Source: Flavobacterium sp.
Lineage (GTDB): Bacteria > Bacteroidota > Bacteroidia > Flavobacteriales > Flavobacteriaceae
Assembly: GCF_020217025.1 (NCBI RefSeq)
Contig: NZ_JAIWOF010000126.1
Coordinates: 1 to 10,000, forward strand
Direction: 5' to 3'
DNA length: 10,000 nt
The notes beneath the pieces were generated by a model. That model searched no databases. It saw only the letters and a program-made list of their open reading frames with translations, and had not been told where the DNA came from. Every line of letters begins with the position of its first letter. The stretch's first letter is position 1. The position numbers were made by a program, and so were the translations under genes. Of this stretch, positions 1 to 7,501 are shown piece by piece.

Positions 1-1
1 T

Positions 2-160
2 GATGATAAAGCAAGAATTATTCCTGCAATCAAATTTTCATTAGAAGAAGCTTTAGAGTACATTCAAAAAGATGAATATGTTGAGGTAACACCAAAATCG
101 TTACGTTTACGTAAAATCTATTTGAATGAAAACGATAGAAAACGTTTCAAAATAGCATAA
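2..160 (+). CDS. typA: TypA/BipA ribosome-associated GTPase, C-terminal end (partial)
   Basis: Only the last 52 codons lie in the window, and the gene runs off its left edge. The frame is open from base 2 to a TAA at 158-160. The tail matches the conserved C-terminus of TypA/BipA: a helix with LEEALEYI, then DEYVEVTPKSLRLRK, then a LNENDRKR ending. TypA is a translational GTPase of the EF-G/LepA superfamily that binds ribosomes and supports 50S assembly and stress or cold adaptation. Its GTPase domain is outside the window, so the call rests on this terminal motif, which is very distinctive for the family. A strong terminator follows six bases after the stop codon, so typA is the last gene of its transcript. 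Confidence 0.9.
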   Translation, partial: DDKARIIPAIKFSLEEALEYIQKDEYVEVTPKSLRLRKIYLNENDRKRFKIA

Positions 161-165
161 TTTTT

Positions 166-192
166 AAATCCCGATGAAAATCGGGATTTTTT
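166..192 (+). terminator. Rho-independent terminator after typA
   Basis: A perfect 10-bp stem (166-175 pairing with 180-189) closes on a GAAA tetraloop (176-179) and runs into a T tract (187-192). The GC core is CCCG/CGGG. GAAA belongs to the GNRA class of very stable tetraloops. The hairpin starts six bases after the typA stop codon and ends 14 bases before the next start codon, so the following gene needs its own promoter or depends on read-through. Confidence 0.9.
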
Positions 193-205
193 AGCATAAA
201 CAAGA

Positions 206-637
206 ATGGAAATTAAATTAAAATACGGAATTGACAATTTGCTTTTCGGAATGAAAGAGCAAGATGTTACTAAAATTTTGGGTAAACCCGATACAAAATA
301 TAAAGATGAAGAAGAGAATGTTGTGTTCATGTATAACGCTAGAAAACTTCGTTTAATTTTTTACAAAGAAGAAGATTTCAGATTAGGATATATGACAACG
401 ACAAATCCAATTGTAAAGTTATTTAATACGACTGTAATTGGTAAGAATTGGAGTGATATTTTTCCTCTTTTAGAAAAAAATAAAATTAAACCATTTGAAA
501 CCGACACAGTAGAAGGAATGACAAGTTATTTTAATGAGGAAAACTGGTTATTCTTTCATGTAGATTATAATGAAATCGTTAAGATTGAAGTTGGTGCCGT
601 TTTTAGTGATAAAGACGAATTTGATTGGAGATTTTAA
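206..637 (+). CDS. Uncharacterised 143-residue cytoplasmic protein
   Basis: I do not recognise this family with confidence. The product has no signal peptide or membrane segment, is charged, and is rich in aromatic residues near its C-terminus (NEENWLFFHVDYNE, ending DEFDWRF). Near residues 12-28, LLFGMKEQDVTKILGKPD resembles the Gly-Met-x-x-x-x-Val-x-x-Leu-Gly-x-Pro turn-helix found in BamE/SmpA-like folds and in some small immunity-like proteins. The rest looks like alternating strands. That resemblance is local and does not give a function. The ATG at 206 is the first start in frame. No Shine-Dalgarno sequence is seen, which is normal for this phylum. The gene is monocistronic, lying between the typA terminator and the hairpin at 652-684. 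It is surely coding, given 143 codons on the same strand as typA and a terminator just after the stop. A toxin-immunity role is possible, but no toxin gene adjoins it. Confidence 0.8.
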   Translation: MEIKLKYGIDNLLFGMKEQDVTKILGKPDTKYKDEEENVVFMYNARKLRLIFYKEEDFRLGYMTTTNPIVKLFNTTVIGKNWSDIFPLLEKNKIKPFETDTVEGMTSYFNEENWLFFHVDYNEIVKIEVGAVFSDKDEFDWRF

Positions 638-651
638 TTCAAGTAAGTATA

Positions 652-684
652 AAAAAAGCCGCTAATTTAATTAGCGGCTTTTTT
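652..684. terminator. Bidirectional terminator between convergent genes
   Basis: A perfect 15-bp inverted repeat (652-666 pairing with 670-684) surrounds a TTA loop. Its GC core is GCCGC/GCGGC, and it has an A tract on the left and a T tract on the right, so either RNA strand forms a hairpin followed by a U run. It starts 14 bases after the stop of the 143-residue gene on the plus strand. It also lies five bases beyond the stop of the cyclophilin-FKBP gene on the minus strand, and so serves both transcripts. Confidence 0.95.
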
Positions 685-689
685 ATGTT

Positions 690-1877
690 TTATTTAGAAG
701 AATTCTGACTTTCTAAAATTTCCAATTCGAAAATTAGATTAGTATTAGGTGGAATAACATTTCCAGCCCCTTTTTCTCCATAACCTAAATTAGATGGAAT
801 AAATAAAGTTATTTTATCTCCAAATGATAACAAGTTTACTCCTTCTAAAAATCCTGCGATTAATCCAGTTTTACTACCATATTGGAAAGGAAATGGTGCA
901 TATCCATTTTGATCGGCTCTAGTTTGATCAAACTTACCGTATTGTTTAGAAATTTCTGCGTAGCTACTATCAAATAAAGAACCATCTTCAAAATATCCTG
1001 CATAGTGAATATAAATTGTACTTCCGTCTGCTGGTTTAGTGCCTGTTCCTTTTTTGGTAATGGTATATTGTAAACCTGAAGCCGTTTTAATAGAATTTGC
1101 TTTTAAACTAACAAATGTAGCTGCTTTTTCGGCTTTAACAGTTACTAATTTAGTCTCTAATTCTTTTCTTTTTGCTGCTTCAATTTCGGCTTGTTTTTTC
1201 TTATTTGCTAAAGCTATGTCAGCAAAAGCTTTTCTTGCAGCTTCGTTTTTTACTTCTTGTGCTTTATCGTTTTCTTCTTTTTTGCTAAAATAATTTACAA
1301 ATACTTTTTCTGCTTTAAATTTTTTAGCGTCTTTACCATTTCTAATAATCACAATTGAATTGATTACATCGTCTTGTGCAATTTTATTCACGACATCTTG
1401 ACCACTAACAACATGTCCGAAAACAGTGTGTTTTCCATCTAGCCAAGCTGTTTCTTTGTGCGTGATGAAGAACTGACTTCCGTTTGTTCCAGCGCCTGCA
1501 TTTGCCATAGATAATATACCAGCTCCATTATGAGTTAAATCGGTAATTTCATCTACGAATTTATAGCCAGGACCACCAGAGCCATTTCCGTCTGGATCAC
1601 CGCCTTGAATCATAAAGTTTGCAATTACTCTATGGAATTTTAAACCGTTGTAATAAGGTTTCTCTTTTAGTTTTTCGGCCACTTGACTGTTTTTACCTTC
1701 TGCTAAAGAAACAAAGTTTGCTACAGTAATAGGCGTCTTTTTGTATTCTAAAGCTACTACAATTTTTCCTTTAGATGTACTGATTTCGGCAAAAATACCT
1801 TCTTGTTTTTTGTCTTGAGCAACTGAAAAAGTAATACAACTTAATGCAATTAATACTATTTTAAAAATGTTCTTCAT
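690..1877 (-). CDS. Exported cyclophilin-FKBP fusion peptidyl-prolyl isomerase (non-lipidated copy)
   Basis: A 395-residue enzyme with two unrelated prolyl cis-trans isomerase domains, expected to help fold exported proteins in the periplasm. Residues 1-20 form a signal peptide, probably cut at SVA|Q. The Cys at 14 lies in a poor lipobox (ALSC), so lipidation is unlikely but not excluded. The cyclophilin domain (about 27-195) keeps FHRVI (81-85, catalytic Arg83), FMIQGGDP (88-95), NGSQFFITH (133-141), and Trp145 and His150 in WLDGKH. A Lys/Glu/Ala-rich, probably helical linker (about 198-258) leads to an FKBP domain (about 266-388) with LFDSS (301-305), GFLEGV (342-347), LGYG (364-367) and VIPPNTNLIFELEIL (374-388). 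Compared with FKBP12, the FKBP domain has about 18 extra residues between the FDSS and EGV motifs. The gene follows its paralogue by 10 bases and is the last of the operon, ending at the 652-684 hairpin. ATG start, with an A/T-rich leader. Confidence 0.92.
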   Translation of the reverse strand: MKNIFKIVLIALSCITFSVAQDKKQEGIFAEISTSKGKIVVALEYKKTPITVANFVSLAEGKNSQVAEKLKEKPYYNGLKFHRVIANFMIQGGDPDGNGSGGPGYKFVDEITDLTHNGAGILSMANAGAGTNGSQFFITHKETAWLDGKHTVFGHVVSGQDVVNKIAQDDVINSIVIIRNGKDAKKFKAEKVFVNYFSKKEENDKAQEVKNEAARKAFADIALANKKKQAEIEAAKRKELETKLVTVKAEKAATFVSLKANSIKTASGLQYTITKKGTGTKPADGSTIYIHYAGYFEDGSLFDSSYAEISKQYGKFDQTRADQNGYAPFPFQYGSKTGLIAGFLEGVNLLSFGDKITLFIPSNLGYGEKGAGNVIPPNTNLIFELEILESQNSSK

Positions 1878-1887
1878 TTTATAATTT

Positions 1888-2976
1888 TTAGTTTATTGGT
1901 TTGTATTCTAAAAGTTCCACTTCAAATACGATGTTGGCATTTGGCGGGATTGCATCCCCAGCACCTTGTTGTCCGTATCCTAATTCTGATGGTATATACA
2001 ACATCATCTTATCGCCATAGCTCATCATGTCAATTCCTTCATTAAATCCTGGAATAAAAGGTAGGTTTCCAATTGCAGCAGGATATCCAGCATATCCATT
2101 TTGATTAGCTCTATTTTGATCAAATTTTCCATAAAGTTTAGCTACATCTTCATAACTAGTATCAAAAAGTTGACCATTTTCTAAATAACCTGCATAATGA
2201 ATTAAGACCTGGGTACCAGTAGTTGGTTTTTTACCCGAACCTTTTTTAATAATTTGATAAATTAATCCTGATTTTGTTTTAGTACCCGTAGCTTTTAAAG
2301 TGGTAATTTCTTTTACTTTATTTTCAATAATTTGTTTTGCTTTTTCTTCAGCTGCTTTTATTTCTTTTTCAACAGAAGAATAATAGTTTTTGAAAATTTT
2401 TACAGCATCAAATTTTTTAGCGGCATTTCCAATTCTGATAATGGTAATCTTTTCAATAACATCATCAGCTTCAATTGTATTGATTACTTCCAATCCTTCA
2501 ACTACTTCTCCAAAAACGGTATGCATGTTATCTAACCAAGGTGTTTCCTTGTGAGTAATAAAGAATTGACTTCCGTTAGTGCTAGGTCCAGCATTAGCCA
2601 TAGATAAAATACCTGCTTTTGAGTGTTTTAAATCGGGATGAAATTCATCTTTAAATTTATAACCTGGTCCACCAGAACCATCTCCATTTGGATCGCCACC
2701 TTGAATCATGAAGTCTGCAATTACACGGTGAAATTTTAATCCGTCGTAAAAATGTTTTCCTTTAAATTCTTCACTTACAAATGGATTTTTCCCTTCTGCT
2801 AAGGTTACAAAGTTAGCAACGGTATTTGGAACTTTTTCAAATTCCAATTTTACAATCATGTTACCTTTAGTTGTTTCGATATCGGCGTATAAACCTTCTT
2901 TTAGGTTGTCATATGATTTTGAACAAGAAGAAAAAATGGTTGCAATACTTAATAGTAAAATTGAGGTAATCTTCAT
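1888..2976 (-). CDS. Cyclophilin-FKBP fusion peptidyl-prolyl isomerase lipoprotein
   Basis: A 362-residue paralogue of the next gene downstream, with the same order of cyclophilin, charged linker and FKBP. The N-terminus has a short hydrophobic stretch ending in FSSC (Cys18), a lipoprotein signal, so the protein is probably anchored in a membrane. The residues after Cys18 (SKSYDN) lack the acidic cluster known to direct surface display in flavobacterial lipoproteins, which suggests it faces the periplasm. The cyclophilin domain (about 28-195) has FHRVI (82-86), FMIQGGDP (89-96), NGSQFFITH (134-142), Trp147 and His152. The linker (about 200-228) is shorter than in the paralogue. The FKBP domain (about 235-356) has LFDTS (270-274), GFNEGI (310-315), LGYG (332-335) and [15 protein letters not shown] (342-356), with the same inserted segment around [11 protein letters not shown]. 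It starts five bases after the gldI stop, so the two are co-transcribed. The catalytic residues I can see are intact. Confidence 0.92.
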   Translation of the reverse strand: MKITSILLLSIATIFSSCSKSYDNLKEGLYADIETTKGNMIVKLEFEKVPNTVANFVTLAEGKNPFVSEEFKGKHFYDGLKFHRVIADFMIQGGDPNGDGSGGPGYKFKDEFHPDLKHSKAGILSMANAGPSTNGSQFFITHKETPWLDNMHTVFGEVVEGLEVINTIEADDVIEKITIIRIGNAAKKFDAVKIFKNYYSSVEKEIKAAEEKAKQIIENKVKEITTLKATGTKTKSGLIYQIIKKGSGKKPTTGTQVLIHYAGYLENGQLFDTSYEDVAKLYGKFDQNRANQNGYAGYPAAIGNLPFIPGFNEGIDMMSYGDKMMLYIPSELGYGQQGAGDAIPPNANIVFEVELLEYKPIN

Positions 2977-2981
2977 TTTTA

Positions 2982-3539
2982 TTAATTTTTAGCTTGTGTG
3001 TCTACTTTAATATCGTTTAAACTTACTGTGCAAATTAAGGGTTCGTTTGTGCCGATTTTTTTGTCATCGCCATGATAACCATAGGCCATATGTGATGGAA
3101 ATAAAAAGGTAACTGTTTCTCCTTTTTTCATCAATTTAATACCGTCACGTAATCCCATCATGATGTTTTCTTTATCTACATAATAGGTTTGTGGTTTTGT
3201 TTCGGACATGTTGTAAATGATTCTGTTTTTTAAATCTTTTATTTCATAATCAAAGAAAGCAATATCACCTCTTTTTGGAGAAGGTGTTACTTCTTCCACT
3301 TTGGTTTCGTATTTGTACCAATAGCCTTTATTTGAAGCTATGTATGATTTAAGTGAATCGTTTTTAATTATTGCTTCAATTAAATCTTCTTCATCTGCGA
3401 TTAAAACTTTGTTTCGCTCGATAGATTCTTTTATAAAAGTTCCTGAAGTATGTGAAATAGGTTCTCTGGCTTGTTGCTGTTGTGAACAACTTGCTAAGAA
3501 AATCATTGCTCCAAAAAGGAATAAATTTTTAATTTTCAT
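2982..3539 (-). CDS. gldI: Gliding motility lipoprotein GldI (FKBP-type isomerase)
   Basis: A 185-residue lipoprotein of the FKBP fold. The signal ends in LASC (Cys18), followed by [17 protein letters not shown], a start typical of GldI. The C-terminal half (about 88-176) is a divergent FKBP domain with [15 protein letters not shown] (89-103), [17 protein letters not shown] (125-141), [14 protein letters not shown] (145-158) and [11 protein letters not shown] (162-172). GldI is required for gliding in Flavobacterium johnsoniae, where mutants also lose chitin use. It is thought to fold or stabilise other envelope Gld/Spr components. Length and motifs match the family as I know it. The gene lies four bases after nrnA and five before a cyclophilin-FKBP lipoprotein gene, which indicates one operon. 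Ligand-pocket residues of canonical FKBPs are only partly kept, as is usual for GldI, so enzymatic activity cannot be assumed. Confidence 0.93.
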   Translation of the reverse strand: MKIKNLFLFGAMIFLASCSQQQQAREPISHTSGTFIKESIERNKVLIADEEDLIEAIIKNDSLKSYIASNKGYWYKYETKVEEVTPSPKRGDIAFFDYEIKDLKNRIIYNMSETKPQTYYVDKENIMMGLRDGIKLMKKGETVTFLFPSHMAYGYHGDDKKIGTNEPLICTVSLNDIKVDTQAKN

Positions 3540-3543
3540 GTGG

Positions 3544-4554
3544 TTACTTTTTTTCTTTTGCTAAAATAGCAATAAATTGTTGTACAGTTTCTTCTAATGT
3601 TAAAAAAGATTTTCCACCAGCAGCATTGATGTGTCCACCGCCATTAAAGTGATTTCGTGCAAATTGGTTTACATCAAAATCGCCTTGTGAGCGGAAAGAT
3701 ATTTTGATAATGCCTTCTTCTTTGTTTTCAATGAAAATAGCGGTAAATTCAATTCCTTTGATACTTAGTCCATAATTTACGATGCCTTCCGTATCTCCTT
3801 TTTGATGTCCAAATTCGTTTAGTTCATCTTGCGTTAAGGTGATGTAAGTGGTTTTGTATTCAGGAAGCATTTTTAGGTTTTGAAGTGCTTTACCTAACAA
3901 TAACAAACGATTGTATGAAGAATTATCAAAAAGTAAATTGTGAATTTCACTGTTGTTGATGCCTCGGTCAATTAAATCGGCAACACATTTGTGCGTTTTG
4001 CTTGTTGTTTTTGGAAAACGAAAACTTCCCGAATCAGTAACAATTCCGGTGTATAAACAAGTAGCAACGTTTTTATTGATTAAATTTTCATAGCCCAATT
4101 GATAAATCAAATCGTACACCATTTCGCAAGTAGATCCATATGTGGTATCTGAAAAAGTATAGGTTGCATAACCATCTGGTGCTTGGTGATGGTCTATCAT
4201 TACACTTGGAACAGTTAGTGTTTTTAACACATTTTCCATTTGATCACCTGTTCGATGTAATGCATTAAAGTCTAACGTAAAAAGTAATTCTGTTTTTTCT
4301 AAAATAGATTTACAAGTATCAAAACTACGTTCAAAAATGATGACTTTTTCACTTTCGGGTAGCCAAGCTAAGAAATCGGGAAATTCATTTGGAGCCATTA
4401 CAATTACTTCGTGTTGTAATTGTTTAAGGGTGTGATATAAACCTAAAGTAGAACCCATAGCGTCTCCATCAGGATTTCTATGAGGTACAATTGTAATTTT
4501 TTTAGGTGTAGCTAAAAGCGATTTTATAGCTTCAATTTCGTGTATTTGCATCAT
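3544..4554 (-). CDS. nrnA: DHH-family bifunctional oligoribonuclease / pAp phosphatase, NrnA-like
   Basis: A 336-residue cytoplasmic phosphoesterase of the DHH/DHHA1 family. NrnA-type enzymes degrade 2-5-nucleotide RNAs and dephosphorylate 3'-phosphoadenosine 5'-phosphate from sulfur metabolism. The metal-binding motifs are all present: HRNPDGDAMGS (25-35), LDFNALHR (94-101, Asp95), MIDHHQAPDG (119-128, the DHH triad) and IVTDSGSFRF (171-180, Asp174). The C-terminal DHHA1 substrate-binding domain carries FNGGGHINAAGG (313-324). Length is normal for the family. The start is one of two adjacent ATGs (4554 or 4551). The gap to the upstream gene is 44 bases, the largest inside this seven-gene run, so an internal promoter is possible. 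Linkage to gldI has no obvious biochemical logic. Related cyclic-dinucleotide phosphodiesterases (GdpP/DhhP types) share the DHH-DHHA1 core, so the exact substrate is inferred from similarity to NrnA. Confidence 0.92.
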   Translation of the reverse strand: MMQIHEIEAIKSLLATPKKITIVPHRNPDGDAMGSTLGLYHTLKQLQHEVIVMAPNEFPDFLAWLPESEKVIIFERSFDTCKSILEKTELLFTLDFNALHRTGDQMENVLKTLTVPSVMIDHHQAPDGYATYTFSDTTYGSTCEMVYDLIYQLGYENLINKNVATCLYTGIVTDSGSFRFPKTTSKTHKCVADLIDRGINNSEIHNLLFDNSSYNRLLLLGKALQNLKMLPEYKTTYITLTQDELNEFGHQKGDTEGIVNYGLSIKGIEFTAIFIENKEEGIIKISFRSQGDFDVNQFARNHFNGGGHINAAGGKSFLTLEETVQQFIAILAKEKK

Positions 4555-4558
4555 ACTG

Positions 4559-4589
4559 CGAATATATTATTTTGTAAGCTATTCTGCAA
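4559..4589 (-). promoter_or_regulatory. Possible internal promoter before nrnA
   Basis: Read on the minus strand, TTG at 4589-4587 is followed after 20 bases by TATATTCG at 4566-4559, one mismatch from the Bacteroidota -7 consensus TAnnTTTG. The arrangement fits the known -33/-7 spacing. Transcription would start at or within a few bases of the ATG, giving a nearly leaderless mRNA. In DNA this AT-rich a chance match is quite possible. Confidence 0.25.
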
Positions 4590-4598
4590 TTATTATGC

Positions 4599-6620
4599 CT
4601 AACGTTTTAATGCAAAATGTCCTTTAATGGTTTTTCCGTTTGTTAATTCGATTGTAAACCAATAATCGGTTGATGGAAGAATTTCGCCATTGAAAGTGCC
4701 GTTCCAACCTTCGCTGGTTCCCGAGACTTGCTTTATTAATTTTCCATAACGATCAAAAACAGTAATAACGCTGTTTTCTAGATTTCGTTTGTCTAGATTT
4801 TTTATGTACCAAGTGTCGTTATATCCATCATTATTTGGGGTGAAATATTTTGGATAATCTAAGATATAAAAGGTTTCGAAAATAATACCACATCCTTTTT
4901 TGTCTTGCACATAAACAGTATATTCTCCAGCATTCAAATTACTGAAAATATTAGAATCTTGGTAATTAACACCATCTAATGAAAATTCATAATCGCCTAA
5001 ACTAGACGCTGAAATTTGAATTGTTGCGGAGTTGTTTTCTCGAAAATCGTTAATGATTATGTCTTCAATTGTTGCAATTCCTGAGGCTTCAATTGTAAAT
5101 GTTTTTGTTTTTGAACAGTTTAAAGCATTAGTTAGTGTTACTTCATAAATTCCACCCGAATTTACGGTAATTTGTTGGGTGAATTGAGGTGGATTTGTAT
5201 TCCATTCGTAAGAAGTAAATCCGCTTCCAGCATCTAAAGTTAAAATAGCATCTTCGCAAAGACCAATAGTTTCATCAACTAAAACGGTACCAAAAGTATT
5301 TACTCTCAAATTCACAGGATAATCCGAATAACAACTTTGAACATTCATGATTCTCGCATAAATGGTTTGATTGTTTGGGATTGTATTGGTATAATTTACT
5401 GGTAAAGCGGTTGTGCTTGTAGGTATTTCAAAAAATGAAATGACATAACCTGCAGGAAGGTTTGTGAATAATTGATTTTTGATAGCATCTAAATCAAAAA
5501 CTGTTTTTCCGTCCTGATTATTATCTGCGTCACATTCGGTAAATGAATTTTGATTGATTACTAACGATTCTGCATATTCGATTTTTAGTGTTTCGGTAGG
5601 AGGTGAACACGTGGTGCCATAAAAAATATCTACCGTATAATCTCCAGCAGATGTAATAGTGTAAGTTGCATTTGTAGCTCCAGGAATTGCAACGGTATTT
5701 TGAAACCATTGGTAGCCAGTTGCTCCAACCTGAGTAGCATCAACCGTTAATGTTTCGCCAGGACAAAGTGGATTTCCTGTTGCAATTAAGCGGTCGTCAC
5801 CTAAGTCGATTCCGAAATTAAAACTTCCACCACCAAGAAAAATAGCCGAATCAAAACGATAATTTCCTTCGTCGGCAATAACTAATTTAATGTGATAGGT
5901 TTCTCCTGGAATAACATCAGATTCTGCTTTTAAAACTTTGGTTTGACCATTAAAATTTGTTGGATGATTTGTACCATTGAAAGCATCAAAATACGCTTGA
6001 TTGGCAGGTGGACAAATTGTTCCAGAACCTCTTACGGTATTCACCTTTACAGGAATATTGGTGCCTGGAACCACTGCTAAATTTTGATATCTTGTCTCTC
6101 CATTTCTTTTCAATAAAAAGGCAAATCCATCCGTATAATTACATTGATTAGAAGATGGACTTGATAGATACTGTTCGGATGAAAAAATATAATCAAAACT
6201 GATTCTATTTCCCAAAGGAATAAAATCAAACTCTAAAACAGTAGCATTAAAAGTATTGCTTAAACCTAATGCTTCGTTTAAGTCTGCATCGCCATCCCAA
6301 CCCATGCTTCCACCATCGTCGGATAGGTAGGAATTTGGCCCTGGCGCATTATTGATTTTTCCAGTAGAAAGAATTATACCATTTTGAAAAGGGAATGTGG
6401 TTCCTGTACCGTCAAAATAGCCATAGCTTTTTTCTCCAGAAGCAAAATTTCCGCCTGAAACACTAACATTAAAAACGTTAGCACAAGTGCTGTTTATTAA
6501 TATGTCTTCTACTAAATCTTGTGGGGTGTAACCTTCATCAACCGAAATATTTTGAGCGTTTCCAAATTGGAATCCAAACCCAATAATTATAGTAAAAAAA
6601 GTATATTTTAATGTATTCAT
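4599..6620 (-). CDS. T9SS type B secreted protein with choice-of-anchor L and gliding-type C-terminal domain
   Basis: A 673-residue secreted protein. Residues 1-22 are a signal peptide (cut near NA|Q). Residues about 35-270 match the choice-of-anchor L domain: an NVSVSGGN strand, FPFQNGIILSTG, FDFIPLGNRISFDYIFSSEQY, GFAFLLK, then IADEGNYRFDSAIFL. Two Ig/PKD-like domains follow, about 273-348 (GYQWFQNTVAIPGA) and 445-510 (SYEWNTNPP). Between them is a linker module with a DADNNQDGKTVFDL segment that is common in this class. Residues about 515-588 look like an SprB-type repeat (YEFSLDGVNYQDS, AGEYTVYVQDKKGCG). The last 85 residues are the type B sorting domain (CHU_C): YFTPNNDGYNDTW (592-604), VFDRYGKLI, STDYWFTIEL, ending KGHFALKR. 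It should be exported by Sec, then T9SS, and attached to or released from the cell surface. The ligand is unknown; adhesion is the usual guess. No catalytic domain is seen. The gene starts 16 bases after the ABC permease gene. Confidence 0.93.
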   Translation of the reverse strand: MNTLKYTFFTIIIGFGFQFGNAQNISVDEGYTPQDLVEDILINSTCANVFNVSVSGGNFASGEKSYGYFDGTGTTFPFQNGIILSTGKINNAPGPNSYLSDDGGSMGWDGDADLNEALGLSNTFNATVLEFDFIPLGNRISFDYIFSSEQYLSSPSSNQCNYTDGFAFLLKRNGETRYQNLAVVPGTNIPVKVNTVRGSGTICPPANQAYFDAFNGTNHPTNFNGQTKVLKAESDVIPGETYHIKLVIADEGNYRFDSAIFLGGGSFNFGIDLGDDRLIATGNPLCPGETLTVDATQVGATGYQWFQNTVAIPGATNATYTITSAGDYTVDIFYGTTCSPPTETLKIEYAESLVINQNSFTECDADNNQDGKTVFDLDAIKNQLFTNLPAGYVISFFEIPTSTTALPVNYTNTIPNNQTIYARIMNVQSCYSDYPVNLRVNTFGTVLVDETIGLCEDAILTLDAGSGFTSYEWNTNPPQFTQQITVNSGGIYEVTLTNALNCSKTKTFTIEASGIATIEDIIINDFRENNSATIQISASSLGDYEFSLDGVNYQDSNIFSNLNAGEYTVYVQDKKGCGIIFETFYILDYPKYFTPNNDGYNDTWYIKNLDKRNLENSVITVFDRYGKLIKQVSGTSEGWNGTFNGEILPSTDYWFTIELTNGKTIKGHFALKR

Positions 6621-6636
6621 AGCGTCGTCAAAGATA

Positions 6637-7491
6637 CTATAAATCGCGCTTTTTTAGGATATAATAAGATGTTAAAATAAATATAAATGTCCATGCAAGA
6701 ACGATTGCAACAAAAATGGGTTGAACTTGATAATTTTTATCAATAGTAGCGCCAACAGTATTTGAAACAGATTTCACAAAATTTAATCGTGTAAAAGGTT
6801 CTGTAATTAAATTAGACATAGACTCTAGAGGTAAAGCATCTTTAACCCAATCAATCACTTCAGTATTTTTGTCTTTAGGGGTGTAGCCTAAAATTTTGTA
6901 TTTTAAAATTGCATGTCCAACATTTTCTCCTAAAAACCAAACGAATATAAAGCCTAATGTGAAGGCAGAACGCTTGATTAAAAGTGCTAAAAATAAACAA
7001 AAAGAGAAGAATGCAACGTGTTTTAAAAAGTAGGCAAACAAATAGCTCATATCAGAAAAAATGATACTCATTTCTGTATAGGATGAATATTTTAGACCTA
7101 AAATTAAACTGATACCAAATACAAATAAAGTTGAAACTAAAGAAAATAAAATAATGGTGTAGAATTTAGAGAGTAAAAATTCCTTTTTAGACATTCCATC
7201 GATTAAATTTTGTTTTAATGTGCCATAACTAAATTCGTTTGCTACCATTGAAACTATGATAACTGCCAAAAATAACTTAAACCAAGAGGCTACAAATGTG
7301 GTAAAATGCCAGATATAAGGAAAATTAAAGAATCCACTTTTAGCGGCTTCAAATTTAAAAAATCCAAAATCGAATTCAATTAAAGCAATACTGGCTAATA
7401 AAAATAAAGATAGAAAATATATGATGCTTAAAACTCGGCTCGCTTTATTTAACCAAATTTTTTGTAATTCTATAGTGAGTAATCGTTTCAT
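6637..7491 (-). CDS. ABC-2 type transporter permease
   Basis: A 284-residue inner-membrane protein with about six hydrophobic segments (roughly 18-38, 62-84, 111-133, 151-172, 175-192 and 258-279). Between the second and third lies NEFSYGTLKQNLIDGMSKKEFLLSKF (residues 85-110), the coupling-region motif of ABC-2 permeases related to BcrB/NatB. A soluble extracytoplasmic stretch (about 193-257) precedes the last membrane segment, and the C-terminus ends in the usual basic KKRDL. It begins 10 bases after the ATPase gene, so the two proteins surely form one exporter. The substrate is unknown. Relatives export peptides, antibiotics or ions, or act in lantibiotic-type self-protection, and nothing in the sequence chooses between these. 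The gene ends in TAG, 16 bases before the T9SS cargo gene. Confidence 0.9.
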   Translation of the reverse strand: MKRLLTIELQKIWLNKASRVLSIIYFLSLFLLASIALIEFDFGFFKFEAAKSGFFNFPYIWHFTTFVASWFKLFLAVIIVSMVANEFSYGTLKQNLIDGMSKKEFLLSKFYTIILFSLVSTLFVFGISLILGLKYSSYTEMSIIFSDMSYLFAYFLKHVAFFSFCLFLALLIKRSAFTLGFIFVWFLGENVGHAILKYKILGYTPKDKNTEVIDWVKDALPLESMSNLITEPFTRLNFVKSVSNTVGATIDKNYQVQPIFVAIVLAWTFIFILTSYYILKKRDL

Positions 7492-7501
7492 TTTGATGGG
7501 T

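Noticed and set aside
118..330. A minus-strand open frame crossing the typA end and the start of the 143-residue gene.
   Set aside because: It crosses the terminator hairpin and is antisense to two coding regions. Its composition is that of a shadow frame.
1039..1293. Plus-strand open frames inside the isomerase genes (1039-1293, 2332-2535, 3340-3564).
   Set aside because: They lie antisense to well-supported genes, are rich in Phe, Ser and Cys as expected from reading Lys/Glu-rich genes backwards, and resemble no protein family.
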